A stretch of 64,000 nucleotides of DNA from Paramarasmius palmivorus (GCA_037176845.1 JAYKXP010000056.1:124001-188000), one strand, 5' to 3'. Positions 9,900 through 22,450 are shown, counted from the stretch's first letter. The notes: a model not told the origin generated them from the sequence alone. A program made the numbers and translations.

Positions 9900-11996
9900 C
9901 GAACGCACGATTTTACAGCGACTTTGAGCTGTCTCCAATACGCAGCGACTGCCCATGTATTCACCAAAGTGCCGTATACGATGACTACCGGGAGAGCTAC
10001 AAGAGCTTGGTTCACTCCCGTGAAATTCCTTGGAGCGGAATAGTAGTGGTGTCATTATCGTTCCATGGCGCTGACTCCGCGTTTGGAGCAAAGAAATGCT
10101 CCTTAATATTGAGCACCACACGAGAACAGATAACAGAGTACAATCTAGGACATTCGGTCACCGAGGTATCACGCATAAAGCTGAGAGACTAACGATATGG
10201 CCATGCTATCAACCGCAATCCCAACTCATGAGTTCTTGCAAGACATTCACTGCGCAGCAAGCATACCTAATCATGACAGTTGCTAAGGTCCTTCGGGTAG
10301 TCTCCAGGAGCACCACATGAGTCACCAACACGACTACAAAACCGATAAGTATTGGGCCGCCACCGTGATGAATTTGGAGAATACTCACTGAATATCCCTG
10401 CGAACCAAAGAATGCCATCGCGCAGAAACAGCGTGATTGCTGCGCCGACAACTCGTCCACCATTACGATAAAGGGCGAGGTATTTGTATACTGTCATGGC
10501 GAACATAACGAACGACTTTGATGAGTGTTGTTCGTATCAATGAAAGGGAAAAGCTCAAAGTAATATGGCGTACACACCACGACTATCGGAGGCACGAAAG
10601 TCATCGGAAAATAGTTGGGAGACGCTAGGGTCAAAACCGTTAGAGGCTGCTGTCAAAATGGAGTTAGCGATTCTCACCGATGGACCAGCAACCCCAGAGG
10701 ATAGGTCTGATAAATCGATTGATTATTGTCTCTATACTATGCTGTGAATATCGGACGTACTCTTGGGGGTGGAAGAAGGCTTGTTATCGTCACGTCAGAT
10801 TCATGCGTTTTAACGGAGAGCGCCCTTACCTTTCACGTTCATTAAAGTATAATAGTTTATAGCCAACCTTAGGAAGAGGTGAACAGGAGGGGTGTATGTC
10901 AGCAGCTAGTCGCTTACATTAACGCCAGTTCTCCTGATGTTCCATAATTCCGTCTCATCGCCCGTTTGTATAAAGGCCAGTGAACTACTAACCTGATACC
11001 AAAACCAGCAGAAAGCAGAGCACCCTTCTAGATTTTTGGTAGAGTATCCAAACCCTGTGGACACTGTCATTGTTTATCAAGGAGGCCAGTAAGTATTCGG
11101 ACAAACCGGAGTAAGAGTACCAGGTCTACCATGCTAACAATCAATGGATATGCCAACCCTTCAAACTATTTGATAAACCATCAGTCTATACTTAGTTATA
11201 AGTAAATTGTTCTTCGGGACTCACACGAAGAAAGAATTTGCATCTATTTTCCCGGGTTGAGTAAGATTTAGGCGATTACTATTCATTAATTCGTTTGAAG
11301 TTTCGCACGCACTCCTATGAAGTAACGTGGTCTGAGTCAAGGAAGGCATATATTAACGTAGAAACAGGACATACTTGATCTTGCTTCACCTCCCGAAACA
11401 TGTCTGTGCTCGATGGAATAATGAGCGGCCAATATAACGTAAGGGCAAATATCAAATGCTCACAGCTGAGGTATATCCTGCAATGATCTCAGTTCTTGAA
11501 ACGTTTTTGGAGCAGCGTACTTACCCGATGATAACAATGCTGAGGTACCGGCTCTATGCAATATGAATACATAAGGAACGAGATAGTGTTCGTTCATACC
11601 AAATACTAGATTGGAAAGTGTGACTCGGAGGCTGGCCCGTATATGGTAGTACACTTACATACAGTATACTCGCAAAGCCTTTGGGGCGTTTCCAGACTAA
11701 CTCGACCTAATCGTCACTGTCAAAGACATCTATAGAAGGCCAATCGTTCGACGAACCTCTGTTCCTATGGTTAAGAGGCAGTCAAAGCTATGACAAAAAC
11801 ATGAGCATCTCTCGTTAATCGAAACGAACAGTTGAGTCTTACACGACCAGCGTCAAAGATGCGACTAGTGACGACCGGCAAGAACGAAGCCTCGATGTCA
11901 GGAGCCTGCTAGAAGAATATTGAATGAATGATACACACCAGCCATGTAATTTGTGGTTTGTGCGTCTTCAAACAAATGTAGTACAAGCGATTCCAT
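9900..11996 (-). CDS. multi-pass membrane protein, DUF6533-like, copy B (model incomplete)
   Basis: Paralogue of copy A. The start at 11996 encodes the same MESLVLHLFEDAQTTNYMA. Matching exons are 11659-11706 (VELVWKRPKGFASILY), 11525-11553 (SRYLSIVII), 11107-11165 (AYPLIVSMVDLVLLLR), 10993-11054 (VWILYQKSRRVLCFLL) and 10389-10515 (MTVYKYLALYRNGG, then ITLFLRDGILWFAGIF). What first looks like a frameshift near 11085 is an intron between DLVLLLR and VWILY. Four of these exon lengths equal those of copy A; the last is 6 nt shorter, in frame. The remaining exons and the 3' end near 9.9 kb are not resolved. Confidence 0.5.
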
Positions 11997-13066
11997 GGGG
12001 CTACCAAAAGATGTGGCCGAACAAGAAGTCTGTTTAAAATGGGGTTCGCGCACAGCAACTAGTCTGCCGCCATTGTCCGTGGATGTTTTTTGCATATCTA
12101 TTCATCTTCAATCCATCAATGTTGACATCTATCCACTAAAGATAATCAGATTTGTGGATGAAAAGAAGGCCCACTGTCCCACATACCTTCGACGATCAAC
12201 AGAACAGCTTCACACAAGCTGTGCCAAAACTCAATAATTTTGAGGTATCTTCACGATTCTTCAGTTTGTCAGGCGAACGCGAAGGGTGACGAAGGGAAAA
12301 CGAGTCGGTGTTGCTAACTGTCAAGGACGAAAAACTTCACCTGAAGACGATTGGACTGTTGGTCTATCAATAACACCAAAGATTCGATCAAAGATGTGGG
12401 TTTGCCGGTCGGATGCATAAATAGACCGGCATGTGAGCCGAGCAATTTTGTGTCGCGCGTCCACACGTATAGTGTAACGCAGGCTACCTTTACTCACTTC
12501 CGATAGCACCGGACAGACGCCAAGTGTCAGGTGAAAAACCGCCTACTTCCATGATCTCCACATATCTAGCCACCCGTGTCGCACCGATCATGGGAAGCGC
12601 TCGAAAAATCGGAGGCGAGCAAGGAATCCAGAAATCATTGGCCATCGTGACAGCAAATGTATCAGACGAGGAGCAACTGATTAAACCGATCTCTTTAGTC
12701 ATTGTGAATCGGACCGTGGAGACACTTGTCGGATTGGTTGTGATGAATATCATCTTTGTTAAGTTAAATGCACCGCTAACGAACCAAGAAGATGATGGCA
12801 AAAGCGGGCTTTAGCCTACTGTTCCTATCGCCGAAAGTATGGGACCAAGCTGCTTCTATACCTTAGTATCAACATGATTTGGGAGTGCGCATGTGCTGTA
12901 AAACGTGCGAGGTACTTTTTTTATGCTGGCCATCGTGGGCAAATAATTGGGAGTCCTTCGTCAGCTGGCGAACAAGGAAGGCCGAATTCGATGGCGTACA
13001 GTGCGGCGAAAGAGGAATAACACAGTGCTGCGTGGGAAGTTGATGTCTGGACTTGACATCGTAAAG
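11997..13066. other. intergenic, upstream of copy B
   Basis: No confident gene. An open stretch on both strands at about 12490-12810 has hydrophobic segments but no recognisable family, and its counterpart in unit 1 is only partly preserved. Treated as spacer. Confidence 0.4.
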
Positions 13067-13203
13067 AGTACGTCGATACCTGTGCAGTGTGTAATGTAAG
13101 CCTTGGGAACGCCAGAGCAGTAAACGGGGCTTTTTCTCGTGTTGCAGGTAGATCGCTTGCTGTGGCTGTGGTGCTCGGGGCAATGGGTAGTGCGGTTCTG
13201 TAA
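13067..13203 (+). pseudogene. orphan terminal exon of the Cys-rich GPI-type family (copy 4)
   Basis: Preceded by an acceptor (GTAAAG), this reads YVDTCAVCNVSLGNARA, then a hydrophobic tail ending VVLGAMGSAVL and a stop at 13201-13203, in frame and undamaged. No upstream exons are present, so it marks the truncated end of a further tandem unit. It lies 90 bp from the stop of the convergent A-T-R gene. Confidence 0.65.
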
Positions 13204-13293
13204 GGAGAATAATATTCTATAAGTGTTTAGATGTACAATAAAATTCCGGAAGAGAGCACAGAATTGTCTTCATGGACAACCAAAAGCAAAACC

Positions 13294-16200
13294 TTACATC
13301 CCAGCACTAATCCACCACTTGACCCACGCATCGATGTCGTTTCTCTTCAACGCAGGCGCCTTGTCAAAGGACTTGCTGAGCTTCTTTGCATTGTCGATAG
13401 ATAGAGGTGTCAGATCGACGGCTTCGCCTCCGTATCCGTTCTCTTGACGATGGGCGATATCAGCGTCCACCATACCACGATAGAACGAGATGAGTTTGAT
13501 GGCAGGCTTTAACAGATCAACGTCAGCTCGCAGATAGAGAAGTGATTTGACTTACAATGTTCTCAAACGCTTTTACATCCCCCGCTTTCCCAGCTATCCT
13601 TTCAAGCTCCCTCATCCACTCACTCCATGGTACGATCTCCACCTGACCAGGTTTAACCCGACCTTGCTCAACCAAGCTCTCGACGATCTGCTTCATCACC
13701 GTACTCCATTTCGTCGGGCGCGGATGAACGACGTTGACAGCGAACGCTGAGGTATCACCAAACCCGACGTCAAGGATAGTCTTTGACACGACTGATCCAG
13801 AGATCCATGAAACGACCCCAGCAGCTTCGGGCATCATACGCATCTCGATACCACTCTTGATGATAATGGGGAGCCAATCTGTTAATGACCAAGCAGGCGA
13901 TTTGGCCGAACCGGTAATCTGGCCGATACGGAAGGATGTGGCGTCTATACCTGCGTTTTTGAGGATCTTGTCGATGCGTATTTATCAGCTTTCTGAGTGC
14001 GAAGGAGATAAGTGATGGACATACCCTTTCACAGACATACTTGGCTTCACCATACCCGCCTCCAACAGCGTATCTCGCATCTTCCTGGCATTCCTCGGGG
14101 AAGGTGCCGATACCACCTTCCTTCGCCCAGCGATGGGCGGTACTTATCGAAGATGTGAAAAGCATTTTTGCGCCGGTACTCTGGACAAATGACACGAGCT
14201 TGCCAACCTCGGCGATGGACGTGTCGAAACCTTCTAATGGGAGGTTGAAATCCAACTTCCAGGCGTTGTGGATCACGACCGTTATCTCGGAACGGAGGAT
14301 GCTCTTGGTGTCTTCGTCGACATCATCAGGTGAAGTACCTTGGAGGAAAACCAACCGAGGTCGTTCCTCGAGCCGAAGGTGTTTGTTGCCGTTCACGACG
14401 GATTTATTGGGTGCTAGAGCTTCTTCGATGACGCTACTATCCAAGCCTTTGTCATCGAATCTGGCCTTTTGCCTGGCTATGATATCCCCAGGGGTCTTGC
14501 GATTTAGAGCATAAACGGCAGCCACGCGCGAGTCATTTAGGAGATCAGATAGGAGTTGGGAGCCTAACGAGCCGGTGGTACCAGTGATGAGGACTGCGTG
14601 CTTTCCAGAATCGGATCTCTTGGTAGACTTCGACGGAGATGACGTGGGCTTGACGGAGTACTTTGCCACCATGTCCTCTATCCGCTTTACATGCTCCTGA
14701 ACTGTCTTTTCCTCGCTATCTCCCTCGTCTCCTCCGTGAAGACTACCAATAATGAACTCTGCAAGTGCACTGACTGTCCGGTAGGTGTAAATCGTGTTTT
14801 GGTTGATCTTCGCTATCGCCTTCTCCCCGCCGGAGGCACCTCGCAAGGCCGAAACTAATCGTAGCCTCAGAATCGTTGCACTCAGCGAGTCAAAGCCCCG
14901 ATCGAACAGGTCTGTTTCGCTGGTGAGACTAGGCTCGGATTTTGAGGTGATATCCTGAGCTTGAGTGATGATCCATTCGGCCAAGGCGGAGATGGACCAC
15001 GACGAAGGAGGTTCGATAGTGGCTCCAGATGGCCCGTTGGCGTTGGATTCAATAGTTTCGTACCTTGTGAACGTGTGAGCAGACCGAAGTAGTATGAGCA
15101 CTTCAGACTTACAGTTCGTTGATATCCTGTTCGTATACCTTCAGTGCCTGCTTCCTAATAAGCGTATCTTTAGGGGTTCGCGGAAGTGGCCGGTCAGGTG
15201 AGGTAGTGACAATCATCTCTTTGTAGATCCGGGAAAAGGCAGGCGCGATGGCGTTAGCCGCATCAACGGTTTGCCTATGCGTAAATAGATTGAGTAAAGG
15301 ATCGGAAACCTAAGGCTCAACGTACCAGATAAGATTCCTAAACTCCCCTAAAGCACGGTCATGCTCGAAAGGTTCCACCAAAACACCAGGCTGAGCTCTT
15401 CCGTGCCCGAAGATGACGACACCCTTCACGTATGGACTCCCCAATATAATCTTTTCCAAAGGTCCAGGAACAGTCTTTTCTCCTGATGAATGAATGAGAA
15501 CATCGTCGACACGGCCTACGAGGCGGTATAGATGACTGTCAGATCGAAGAGGTCAGTCTCATAGCAAAATTATTCAATGACAACGAACGGTTTGGTCGGA
15601 TGTCTCTCCCACACATCACTGGTCGAATATCCTTTCAATGCACCGCTAGTACGCTCTCTTCGCACAACCACATTTCCTGCATCCCATCCTTTCACGTCCT
15701 CGTCTTCTACGTCTGATGCTTCGAACTTCATTGAGAGGTCATCAGGCAGATTAGACACAGCTGGAATATGCGTTTCTGAATGCAGCAAAACGATCTCGCC
15801 TCTGCCTTGCCCAGCGCCGGACCATCGTACGCCAACGCGTGAGGTATTGAATTCCATCCACATCCAGTCGTCTTCGTCACCGGGACGAGGTCGTAGGTGA
15901 TTGATCTGACCAAATTCGGTACCTCCGTAGATTGTGCGTAAACGTACAGAGTTGGCTATGAGCATATCACCTAGAAAGCGCGAGACTCAGCAGGATGAAG
16001 GGGAAACGCAAACAGAACGTACCGCTCTCCTTGTCCAACGGCCCTCCGGTCAATACCACGTAGTCATACCTGCTCAACCTCTTCACGCTCTCTGCTTCCT
16101 TGCTCCATATCTGCAAGAAAGTTGGGAAAATCATCGTTGCCGTAGTCCCTGTTCTCTCCATGGCATCTAGTGTGTTCTCTGGCGTTGGCATAATCGGCAT

Positions 16201-17052
16201 ATCATTCTCTGGATCCCATACTGTGGGCGTGAACAACGTGCTGGTAAAACCGCAAAACAAAGGGTAGATGAGCTGCAGGATGAATGCAAGTGCGTGGAAG
16301 GCAGGGATGGCTAGACCTCCCAGCCGTGCAGGTCGAGTATGGGCAAGTAGTTCTCGCCCAGGAGGCAAGTTGGCGTAACCCCATATACCACGATGTGTGA
16401 TGGGGATAGGCTTGGGAAATCCGGTGGAGCCGGAGGAGTGAATGTATAGGGCTGTGTCTTCGAACGAGGGCTTCGGTAGCTCTGGGTATAGCTTGAAGGG
16501 ATGTTCTTCCGTTTCTTTTGCAAGGTGCGGATACAATGCCTTCAGCGAAGGGATTTCATCAATAACAAGAGAGAAATCGGGTGCTTCGGAGGAGACGAAT
16601 TCGTCAACTGAAGCGAGTAGTTCCTTCATTGTTCCTTTTGTTACGAGGATCCGGTGACAGCCTGTTTTCTGTAACAGGTTGAGGATTGCAGCGGGAGAGT
16701 TTCGTGGAGAGATTAGTAGTGGAGTGAGATTGGCTGTCATGAGACCGATGATGGCTGTATCATAGACAAGCGTATCGGAATGCGCTAACAAAGCAACCAC
16801 CTCCCTGTCTCGGCCATCTGATGAGGGAGAGGGCCGTACGAGGTCAGCAGCGCGATGAACAGCGCGGCAAAACTCCAGATAGCTGATCTCATCGTAAGAT
16901 TCTGGAAGAGGCTTTTCGAGAGTGGTATCGGGGCCTTTAAGGGTAGAGTGCGATGGATAAGCATATAACGCCTTAGAGGGATTATGCTCCAAGTGGAAGC
17001 GGATGAGATCTGGGAATTGGTAGTGGGTTTCGAGGTCTGGATGAACCGTCAT
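13294..17052 (-). CDS. NRPS-like A-T-R enzyme (carboxylic acid reductase type)
   Basis: Seven exons (17052-16023, 15970-15589, 15535-15326, 15274-15113, 15063-14025, 13966-13556, 13506-13294) encode 1148 residues. An adenylation domain spans about 1-560 with HSSGSTGFPKP near 205-215, GGTEFG, and RLVGRVDDVLIHSSGEKT. A thiolation domain carries GFDSLS with the phosphopantetheine Ser near 654. A NAD(P)-binding thioester-reductase domain follows, with GTTGSLG near 756 and a YGEAK catalytic Tyr/Lys pair. There is no condensation domain. By family knowledge such enzymes adenylate a carboxylic acid, load it as a thioester and release it reductively as an aldehyde or alcohol; α-aminoadipate reductase is a relative. 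The substrate cannot be read from sequence. Intron 2 uses GTTCGT as 5' site, chosen because it restores TKP-HLYRLVGR. No partner biosynthetic gene is nearby. Confidence 0.9.
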
Positions 17053-17850
17053 TGGAATTCCGGGGAAATGAATTGGTATCTAGGCGAGAGGGGCACGGAT
17101 ACTGGTCAGAGGTCTTTCGAGGGTTATAAACGTCCTAGATTTTCGCTTTCAGCATTCATAAACACTAAAGCGATACACTTTACTGACGAGCGAGGATTGG
17201 CCGTGGCCGCGCGCGAAGAGTCCGCGCTGATAATCAATCCGGATTTATTTAGTTGGAGGAGGCAGTGTAGCTTGAACAGGCGTCGATAGTGAATTCATCT
17301 TTTTCCACGTTCTGAGTACCCTCATTTCATTCGGGTCAACGTTGAAGGTGCATGTTGCCTGCGCAAATTTTGTGAGAATCACTAAAAAACTATCAGCGTA
17401 GAATTCGTACCTGCCAGAGACCTGGATGCTCTTATGATCATCCTTCTACAAAGGAGTTGGTTGAAGGTTCAGATATCCGTGCGTAAAAAATTGAACTTCG
17501 GAGGCTTGAAACGGTCGGGGTGAAAGTTCTGTGAGATGCAAGTGAGATCAGAGATGAGGCTAATGACAAAAAAAAATCATGTGACCAGCGCTGCGTAATT
17601 GTAATTTCGTATCTGAATTGCCGCTCAAAATGCCTGCCGGCCTGAAGAGGCGACTCAGACTTCAGTTGAGCTATCTCAAATCGTTCTGCCTTTTCCGCTG
17701 AAAACTGATCAATATACACAAGATGGATCCAGAAAATACACGAGTAATTTTACAGAGTACATGGGCATTCAGGCTATGTATAAATTTCGACAACGCAGCA
17801 AACAGCTTTGAGGCTCGGGCAACTATAGTACAAGCACAACCAAACCATTT
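17053..17850. other. intergenic
   Basis: Holds the upstream region of the A-T-R gene, including a TTATAA-type AT motif on the minus strand near 17125-17130, and the 3' flank of the F-box gene. No further gene recognised. Confidence 0.5.
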
Positions 17851-20223
17851 CTAGTATCGTCCAGCGAATGCAAAGTCGACCGGAACTCTCGGGTTGGATA
17901 TCCAATGCCTAAAAATCTATCAGCGGAGTGAGCTTTCGACATGATGATGAACTTACGCCTCTTTCAAGTGCTCTCTCACAGCACTTCTAGTAACAAGCGA
18001 TTCAATGTGCGCATTACAGTGGCAACATGTCCAGCACTTTCTGTCGTCCTCTCGAATATCTTCGCCTGCCAGAGTCTCGAATCGAGGCCCATCAGGGTGT
18101 TGATTGAAGTCGTGATACTTGACCTAAGGACAATATTGGGCAAATAAAGCGAATAGAGTAAAACAGCAACATACGCAATCTCTCCATGTCCATACGCACC
18201 ATCTTCTTCCAAGCTCTTTATCCCCCTCCGCACAAGTTAGACATCTAAAAAAGTCCCCTCTTTCATCCATTTCATCTGCCGTGGTCGTCATGATGTTCAA
18301 GCCAGAGAGTTGTACAAGGGACACTGCTACATCCGAGAACTCGATATTGAACGACCGAGAACCATAGTTTTCTGCCAATTGAGAGCGCATTTTACAACAT
18401 GAGGAGATGCTATTTAAATGCCGCATGGCTACTGTAGCCGTGGTGCACACTCTTTGAGGATAGCATTGCATGCAAGCGATCTGTGCAATAGCAAGGTTGC
18501 GGTAGTGCTCTTCGAAGCGTTGAAAGTCCGTCTTGAACAAAAGGTCCTCGACGGCGTAACTTGGTAGCACTCTGTGAAGGACCGTGCGAAGGTGATCGAG
18601 ACGATTGAACACCTGTTTAGTAATGTCGCGTTCTTGGTCACGGATCCATTCTTGTACTTTGTCCTGAATTGATCGGATTGGTTCCATAAAGTCGGCTTTA
18701 GAAAGTTGTACGGAATCCGGTACGATGAGCTCCTCTATGATAAGAGGAAAGAGGCATATCGTCTCGTGGCTTGGTAGCGCGAGCCATTCCCGTGGAGCAA
18801 GGGTCCGCTTGTAATCCAGGTAGGCCTGAGCAACAAGTTCACGGCGTGCTACGAAGGGTTGCGAATCGTCAGCGATACGAGGGCGCCTCAAATCACACAA
18901 CCGTCTCATGACTTCATGCTGAATTTTCCTCCAGTCTATTGATAATTTGAGATAGTAAGCAAGAAAGCTCAACGATCTGCATCAGGAATACATACCTCGG
19001 TCAGTCAGCACTTTGCAGACCCAGAACTTCTTGGCTACCGATGATGCTTCGTCTGCTGGATATCCCATGTCTTTGATACGATTGGTTATACTGGTAAAAA
19101 GAGAATCAAATCTAAGCTAAGTAAAGGTCATGCGATGAATCCTTACGCTTTAACTCTGACTCTACCGAGTTCGTTTCTTGTTTCCCATTTCTCACTGTTA
19201 AGCCAGTTTACTGTACGGCGGATATGCTATCCGATGGGACTGTCAGCAATCACCTTGATGTAAGGCACGTGTCGAAGGACCTTACATTCCGCAGGTCAAC
19301 TGTATCTCGCTTGCGGCGTTCGATGAAGGAACTCGCCTGTTCAGGGGAGCCAAAAGCCATGAGTTCTGCCATGAAGCCGGCGATATCAGAATCCGAAAAA
19401 CAATCGTGTTTATCTGGTCGATATGCTGAAAGAAGTCAATTAGGGAGAGCGTAGCATGAGTGACTCTGCGCACATCTCGACCAGACAAACTGTATAGCAG
19501 TGTCTCCAAGATGAGTTCTATTCTTCACAAGGATGGCCATTCCAGCAGAGTATTCAATATCGATCCCTCCTCGAGTGATTCCCCTGTGATTGCTGAGTTG
19601 GCGCTGTCAAGGAAGAGAAGAATAATGACGCACTTTGTGAGGCGGCATCCCCCACATATCCACTCCCGCAGTGACCAGTTGCGTTGAACTTTACGACGAT
19701 CTTGGGTTTGACACAACTGCAACAGCTTAATATTACGACTTTTCCTGGAACGCACGTTTACACACGTACCGAACACATTGGCGGACCAACCAACAGAATC
19801 GCCCACTCCAATTCCGACATATTAGGCAAAGGTTCCGGAATGTCATATTCTTGGCGAATCGCAATCCAAATCAATGTGCCTTGAGGAGACGTGAGCGTTT
19901 GCCGAACTACCGTATTCGTGAAAAGCAGAGCGACAAATGCGCGTGGATCTAGGGCGGCGCAGATCTATGTTCCACGATACTTAGTACTGACTCAGAACAA
20001 CATATGAATCACGACATACCGCGTATACAATATCCAATGGCATATCCATGAACCTGCTTAGTTTCCCGTAAGAGCTATTCCTCCTGTGCTTCACTGGAAA
20101 TGATGTCGGACGGACCATCTGATTCAACGATAACAGCGACGTACTGAATTTCGCCTCCTCATTTCCGGTTTTCTGACGCTTCGAGGGTCGTTTTGAAGAG
20201 GATGAAGAGACATTGACTTCCAT
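17851..20223 (-). CDS. F-box-like domain protein
   Basis: Ten exons (20223-20020, 19964-19770, 19716-19634, 19583-19474, 19425-19286, 19226-19147, 19090-18996, 18935-18175, 18123-17957, 17908-17851) encode 630 residues. A basic, Ser-rich start (KRPSKRQKTG) is followed by an F-box-like segment at about 55-90: FMDMPLDIVYAICAALDPRA, then TNTVVRQTL. This is the arrangement of the many Agaricomycete F-box proteins in which IF..L.P.DLL is followed by a putative substrate-binding region. The rest contains CSLCQTQ...WICGGC near 130-155 and CWTCCHCN near the C-terminus, possible metal-binding Cys pairs. By family knowledge the F-box binds Skp1 in an SCF ubiquitin ligase; targets are unknown. Intron 5 uses the acceptor GGATAG, the only one that keeps the frame. 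Confidence 0.8.
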
Positions 20224-20790
20224 GACTTTGGCATACAGGAGATTGACCGTGAAAGCAAGGCTTGTCGAGCCTCGTGCTAAGGTACGTTGTGGTTGCAGTC
20301 AGAGGGAGATGATCGGCTTTACCCGATCCCCAAGAACGTATTAATGCTGATAAAAGCGCCCGCCGCCCAGTATTTGACGCCCAATGATCTATCGTCGTTT
20401 CATCCTCTGGACAGACGGGTTTCAAAACGGGAACGCACCACCGCCTGAAAAGTATTCCTTGATGTTTACCGAAATTACATTCGTATCGTCAGTCGATTTG
20501 CAGACTCGTTCACATTGCCACGCAGCATAGAACAGTATGATTGTCATGTTATTGTACACTGAGGTCTGACAGGTCACTACATTGAGTTAAATTTAAGTCA
20601 CAAAGTGCTCACGGAACTAGGGATACACACAATGCACATGCATAGTTCCCTCAGATCCTTGTATACAATTAGTATACGGCGGAGGACTCGAGCATGACAT
20701 TCCAACATGAAGTGGGCTTGGATACAAAGTCGACTCCAAAGACGCCTGGGGACGTGGATGTGAGCTGCCGTTCCCCACCAGGTACTAAGC
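20224..20790. other. intergenic
   Basis: No gene supported. It contains the promoter side of the F-box gene and the decaying 3' end of the next relic. Confidence 0.4.
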
Positions 20791-20799
20791 AATTCTCGA

Positions 20800-21449
20800 A
20801 GGCTTGCATTGAGAACTGAGCGCTACATCAACACCAAAGAAGAATGAATGCTCACGAGTGATAATCTGATTCTTTCCGACTGTACTCTCTTCTTCCGTCT
20901 CTCTCAATTCTATACTGGCAGCGCTATGATCACTGCTAGCAGTCCAGCTGCACCCACGAGAAGGCCAGCCTGACGCCAGCAATACATAGTACCTCCAGAT
21001 AACTCAAATGACTTCAGACTCGGCTCTGGGTCCAACCATGTAATCGATATAATCCAGCCAAATGGCACCTGTCATCCTCGTACACCTGACAATCGATTCG
21101 TGTTCCTTCCTCCAATGGCAACGAGATCAAATCGAACCTCGTGCCATTTCTGCGTTCCAAAGGGGTTGGCTGGTATGTGTATAATTGGCCTTCATCAATC
21201 AGGAACACCAGCTTCTGGAAGTCGGGATATGGACCAGCAGCACGGCGTATCTCGTGTACTTCCACATATATATCTGTAACATGGTTCAGCCGAACAGTGG
21301 CGGAGGAGCAAGAAGCGAGTAATGCAACGGTGAAAAAAATCGCCCGGGAGCTCGTGACGTAACATGATCTGTCAGGTTCCGGTGGCGAACCTGACATTGG
21401 TCTTCAGCCATCTGAATAAGTTATACGTGAAAGGTTGGAGTTGTCCATG
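20800..21449 (-). pseudogene. relic of galactose-binding-like single-pass membrane protein gene
   Basis: Fragments of the family intact at 33502-34398, 37791-38725 and 50237-51120 occur in the right order but different frames. A start at 21449 reads MDNSNLSRITYSDG and hits a stop at 21416-21414, where the family continues. An ectodomain part (IYVEVHE, PDFQKLVFLIDEGQLYTYQP) follows. The hallmark IWLDYIDYM is one frame off near 21070, and a transmembrane stretch (GLLVGAAGLLAVIIAA) is off again. One stop plus at least two frame changes argue for a pseudogene. A DNA transposon is inserted 17 bp upstream of the start codon. Confidence 0.6.
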
Positions 21450-21473
21450 CGCTGCACGATATGGCAGAATGGT

Positions 21474-22442
21474 ACGGTTGCCCAGCAGGCTCAGGTTCAC
21501 TTTTCAATTCGAGTGAGTCCCATTGAGTGATGCATCTTTCAGACGTGCGCAGATCCTGAATTTTTACGGCAGCGAGGGACTTCTAGTGGCTCTTTCCCAC
21601 CCGCCACAAAACATAAGCAAAAGCGCACCATGTAAAATACTTCATTCCCTCCATAATTGACTGCATGGCCGAACTTTTCGTCCTCTAAAACACTGGAATT
21701 GATACCCAAATTGCAGTGGTTTCAACATGTGTTTCGGATAATATGGGTGCCAGAGTTGGAGGCCGGAGTTGGCTCACTTGCGTCTACATTGTAACAACAC
21801 CTTTCCCCCCTGGTAAGTTCTAAAAGGTATCTCACTTGCCACTCTTCGAATCGATCTGGACACTTACACACAATATAGCAGCGATTGTGAAGAGATTGGG
21901 CAAGTTTAACCCACAAATCATTTGCAAGTCATGAAATTCCGAACGGTGCTGCTAGGTGTAAGACTCATACGTTCCTTGTCCTTTCACCAGGTTCACAGTC
22001 AAAGAGCTCATCAGGATACTGTGCTCTCGTGGGATGTTACTCTCAGTGAACACTGAAATCTTGTTGTAAGTGCGCTCACCGACGCTTCGCCGCCACTGAC
22101 GGAATTCATCACCGTGACGTAGGATTGCCCGCCGCACATCAATCCATCACCGCCGCCGTCAGCCTAAATCGATCCCCAGGGCAGCGTCCAAGTCCTTGAG
22201 CACAAAAAATGGTTGTTTTCGTCTTTATATCGAGAAGAAAAATTGTTGACATTCATAATAGATACCTTAGAGAACTGGGAATAATGCCCGTGGTAAGTAC
22301 GGGCATATCTTGAGGTTGTTCAAACTGAATAAAATTCTCAAGGAATTCAATCGGCTTAGCCGCGAGAAGTCTGATGTCGATAGGTAATTGCTCGAGTCAA
22401 GGCTCTAATTGCAAAGTGAACCTGAGCCTGCTGGGCAACCGT
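21474..22442. mobile_element. 969-bp non-autonomous DNA transposon (8-bp TSD, hAT- or P-like)
   Basis: The ends are inverted repeats: the left begins ACGGTTGCCCAGCAGGCTCA and the right is its exact complement, perfect for 30 bp and recognisable for about 40 bp. An 8-bp direct duplication AGAATGGT flanks it at 21466-21473 and 22443-22450. The interior has no transposase-like ORF. An 8-bp target duplication fits hAT or P superfamily elements; the terminal bases are not the usual hAT CA, so the superfamily is open. Confidence 0.85.
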
Positions 22443-22450
22443 AGAATGGT

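Larger units (their letters stand above)
9055..13050. repeat. tandem unit 2 (broken secreted gene + membrane gene)
   Basis: Second copy of the 3640-8450 unit in the same order and orientation: secreted-gene copy 9247-9850, membrane gene 9900-11996, spacer. It ends just before an isolated terminal exon of a further unit at 13067. Confidence 0.7.

Noticed and set aside
11040..11100. Apparent frameshift in membrane gene copy B after DLVLLLR
   Set aside because: Both copies have a GT donor after CTCCG and an AG acceptor before GGT(C/T)TGG that join DLVLLLR to VWILY; it is an intron.
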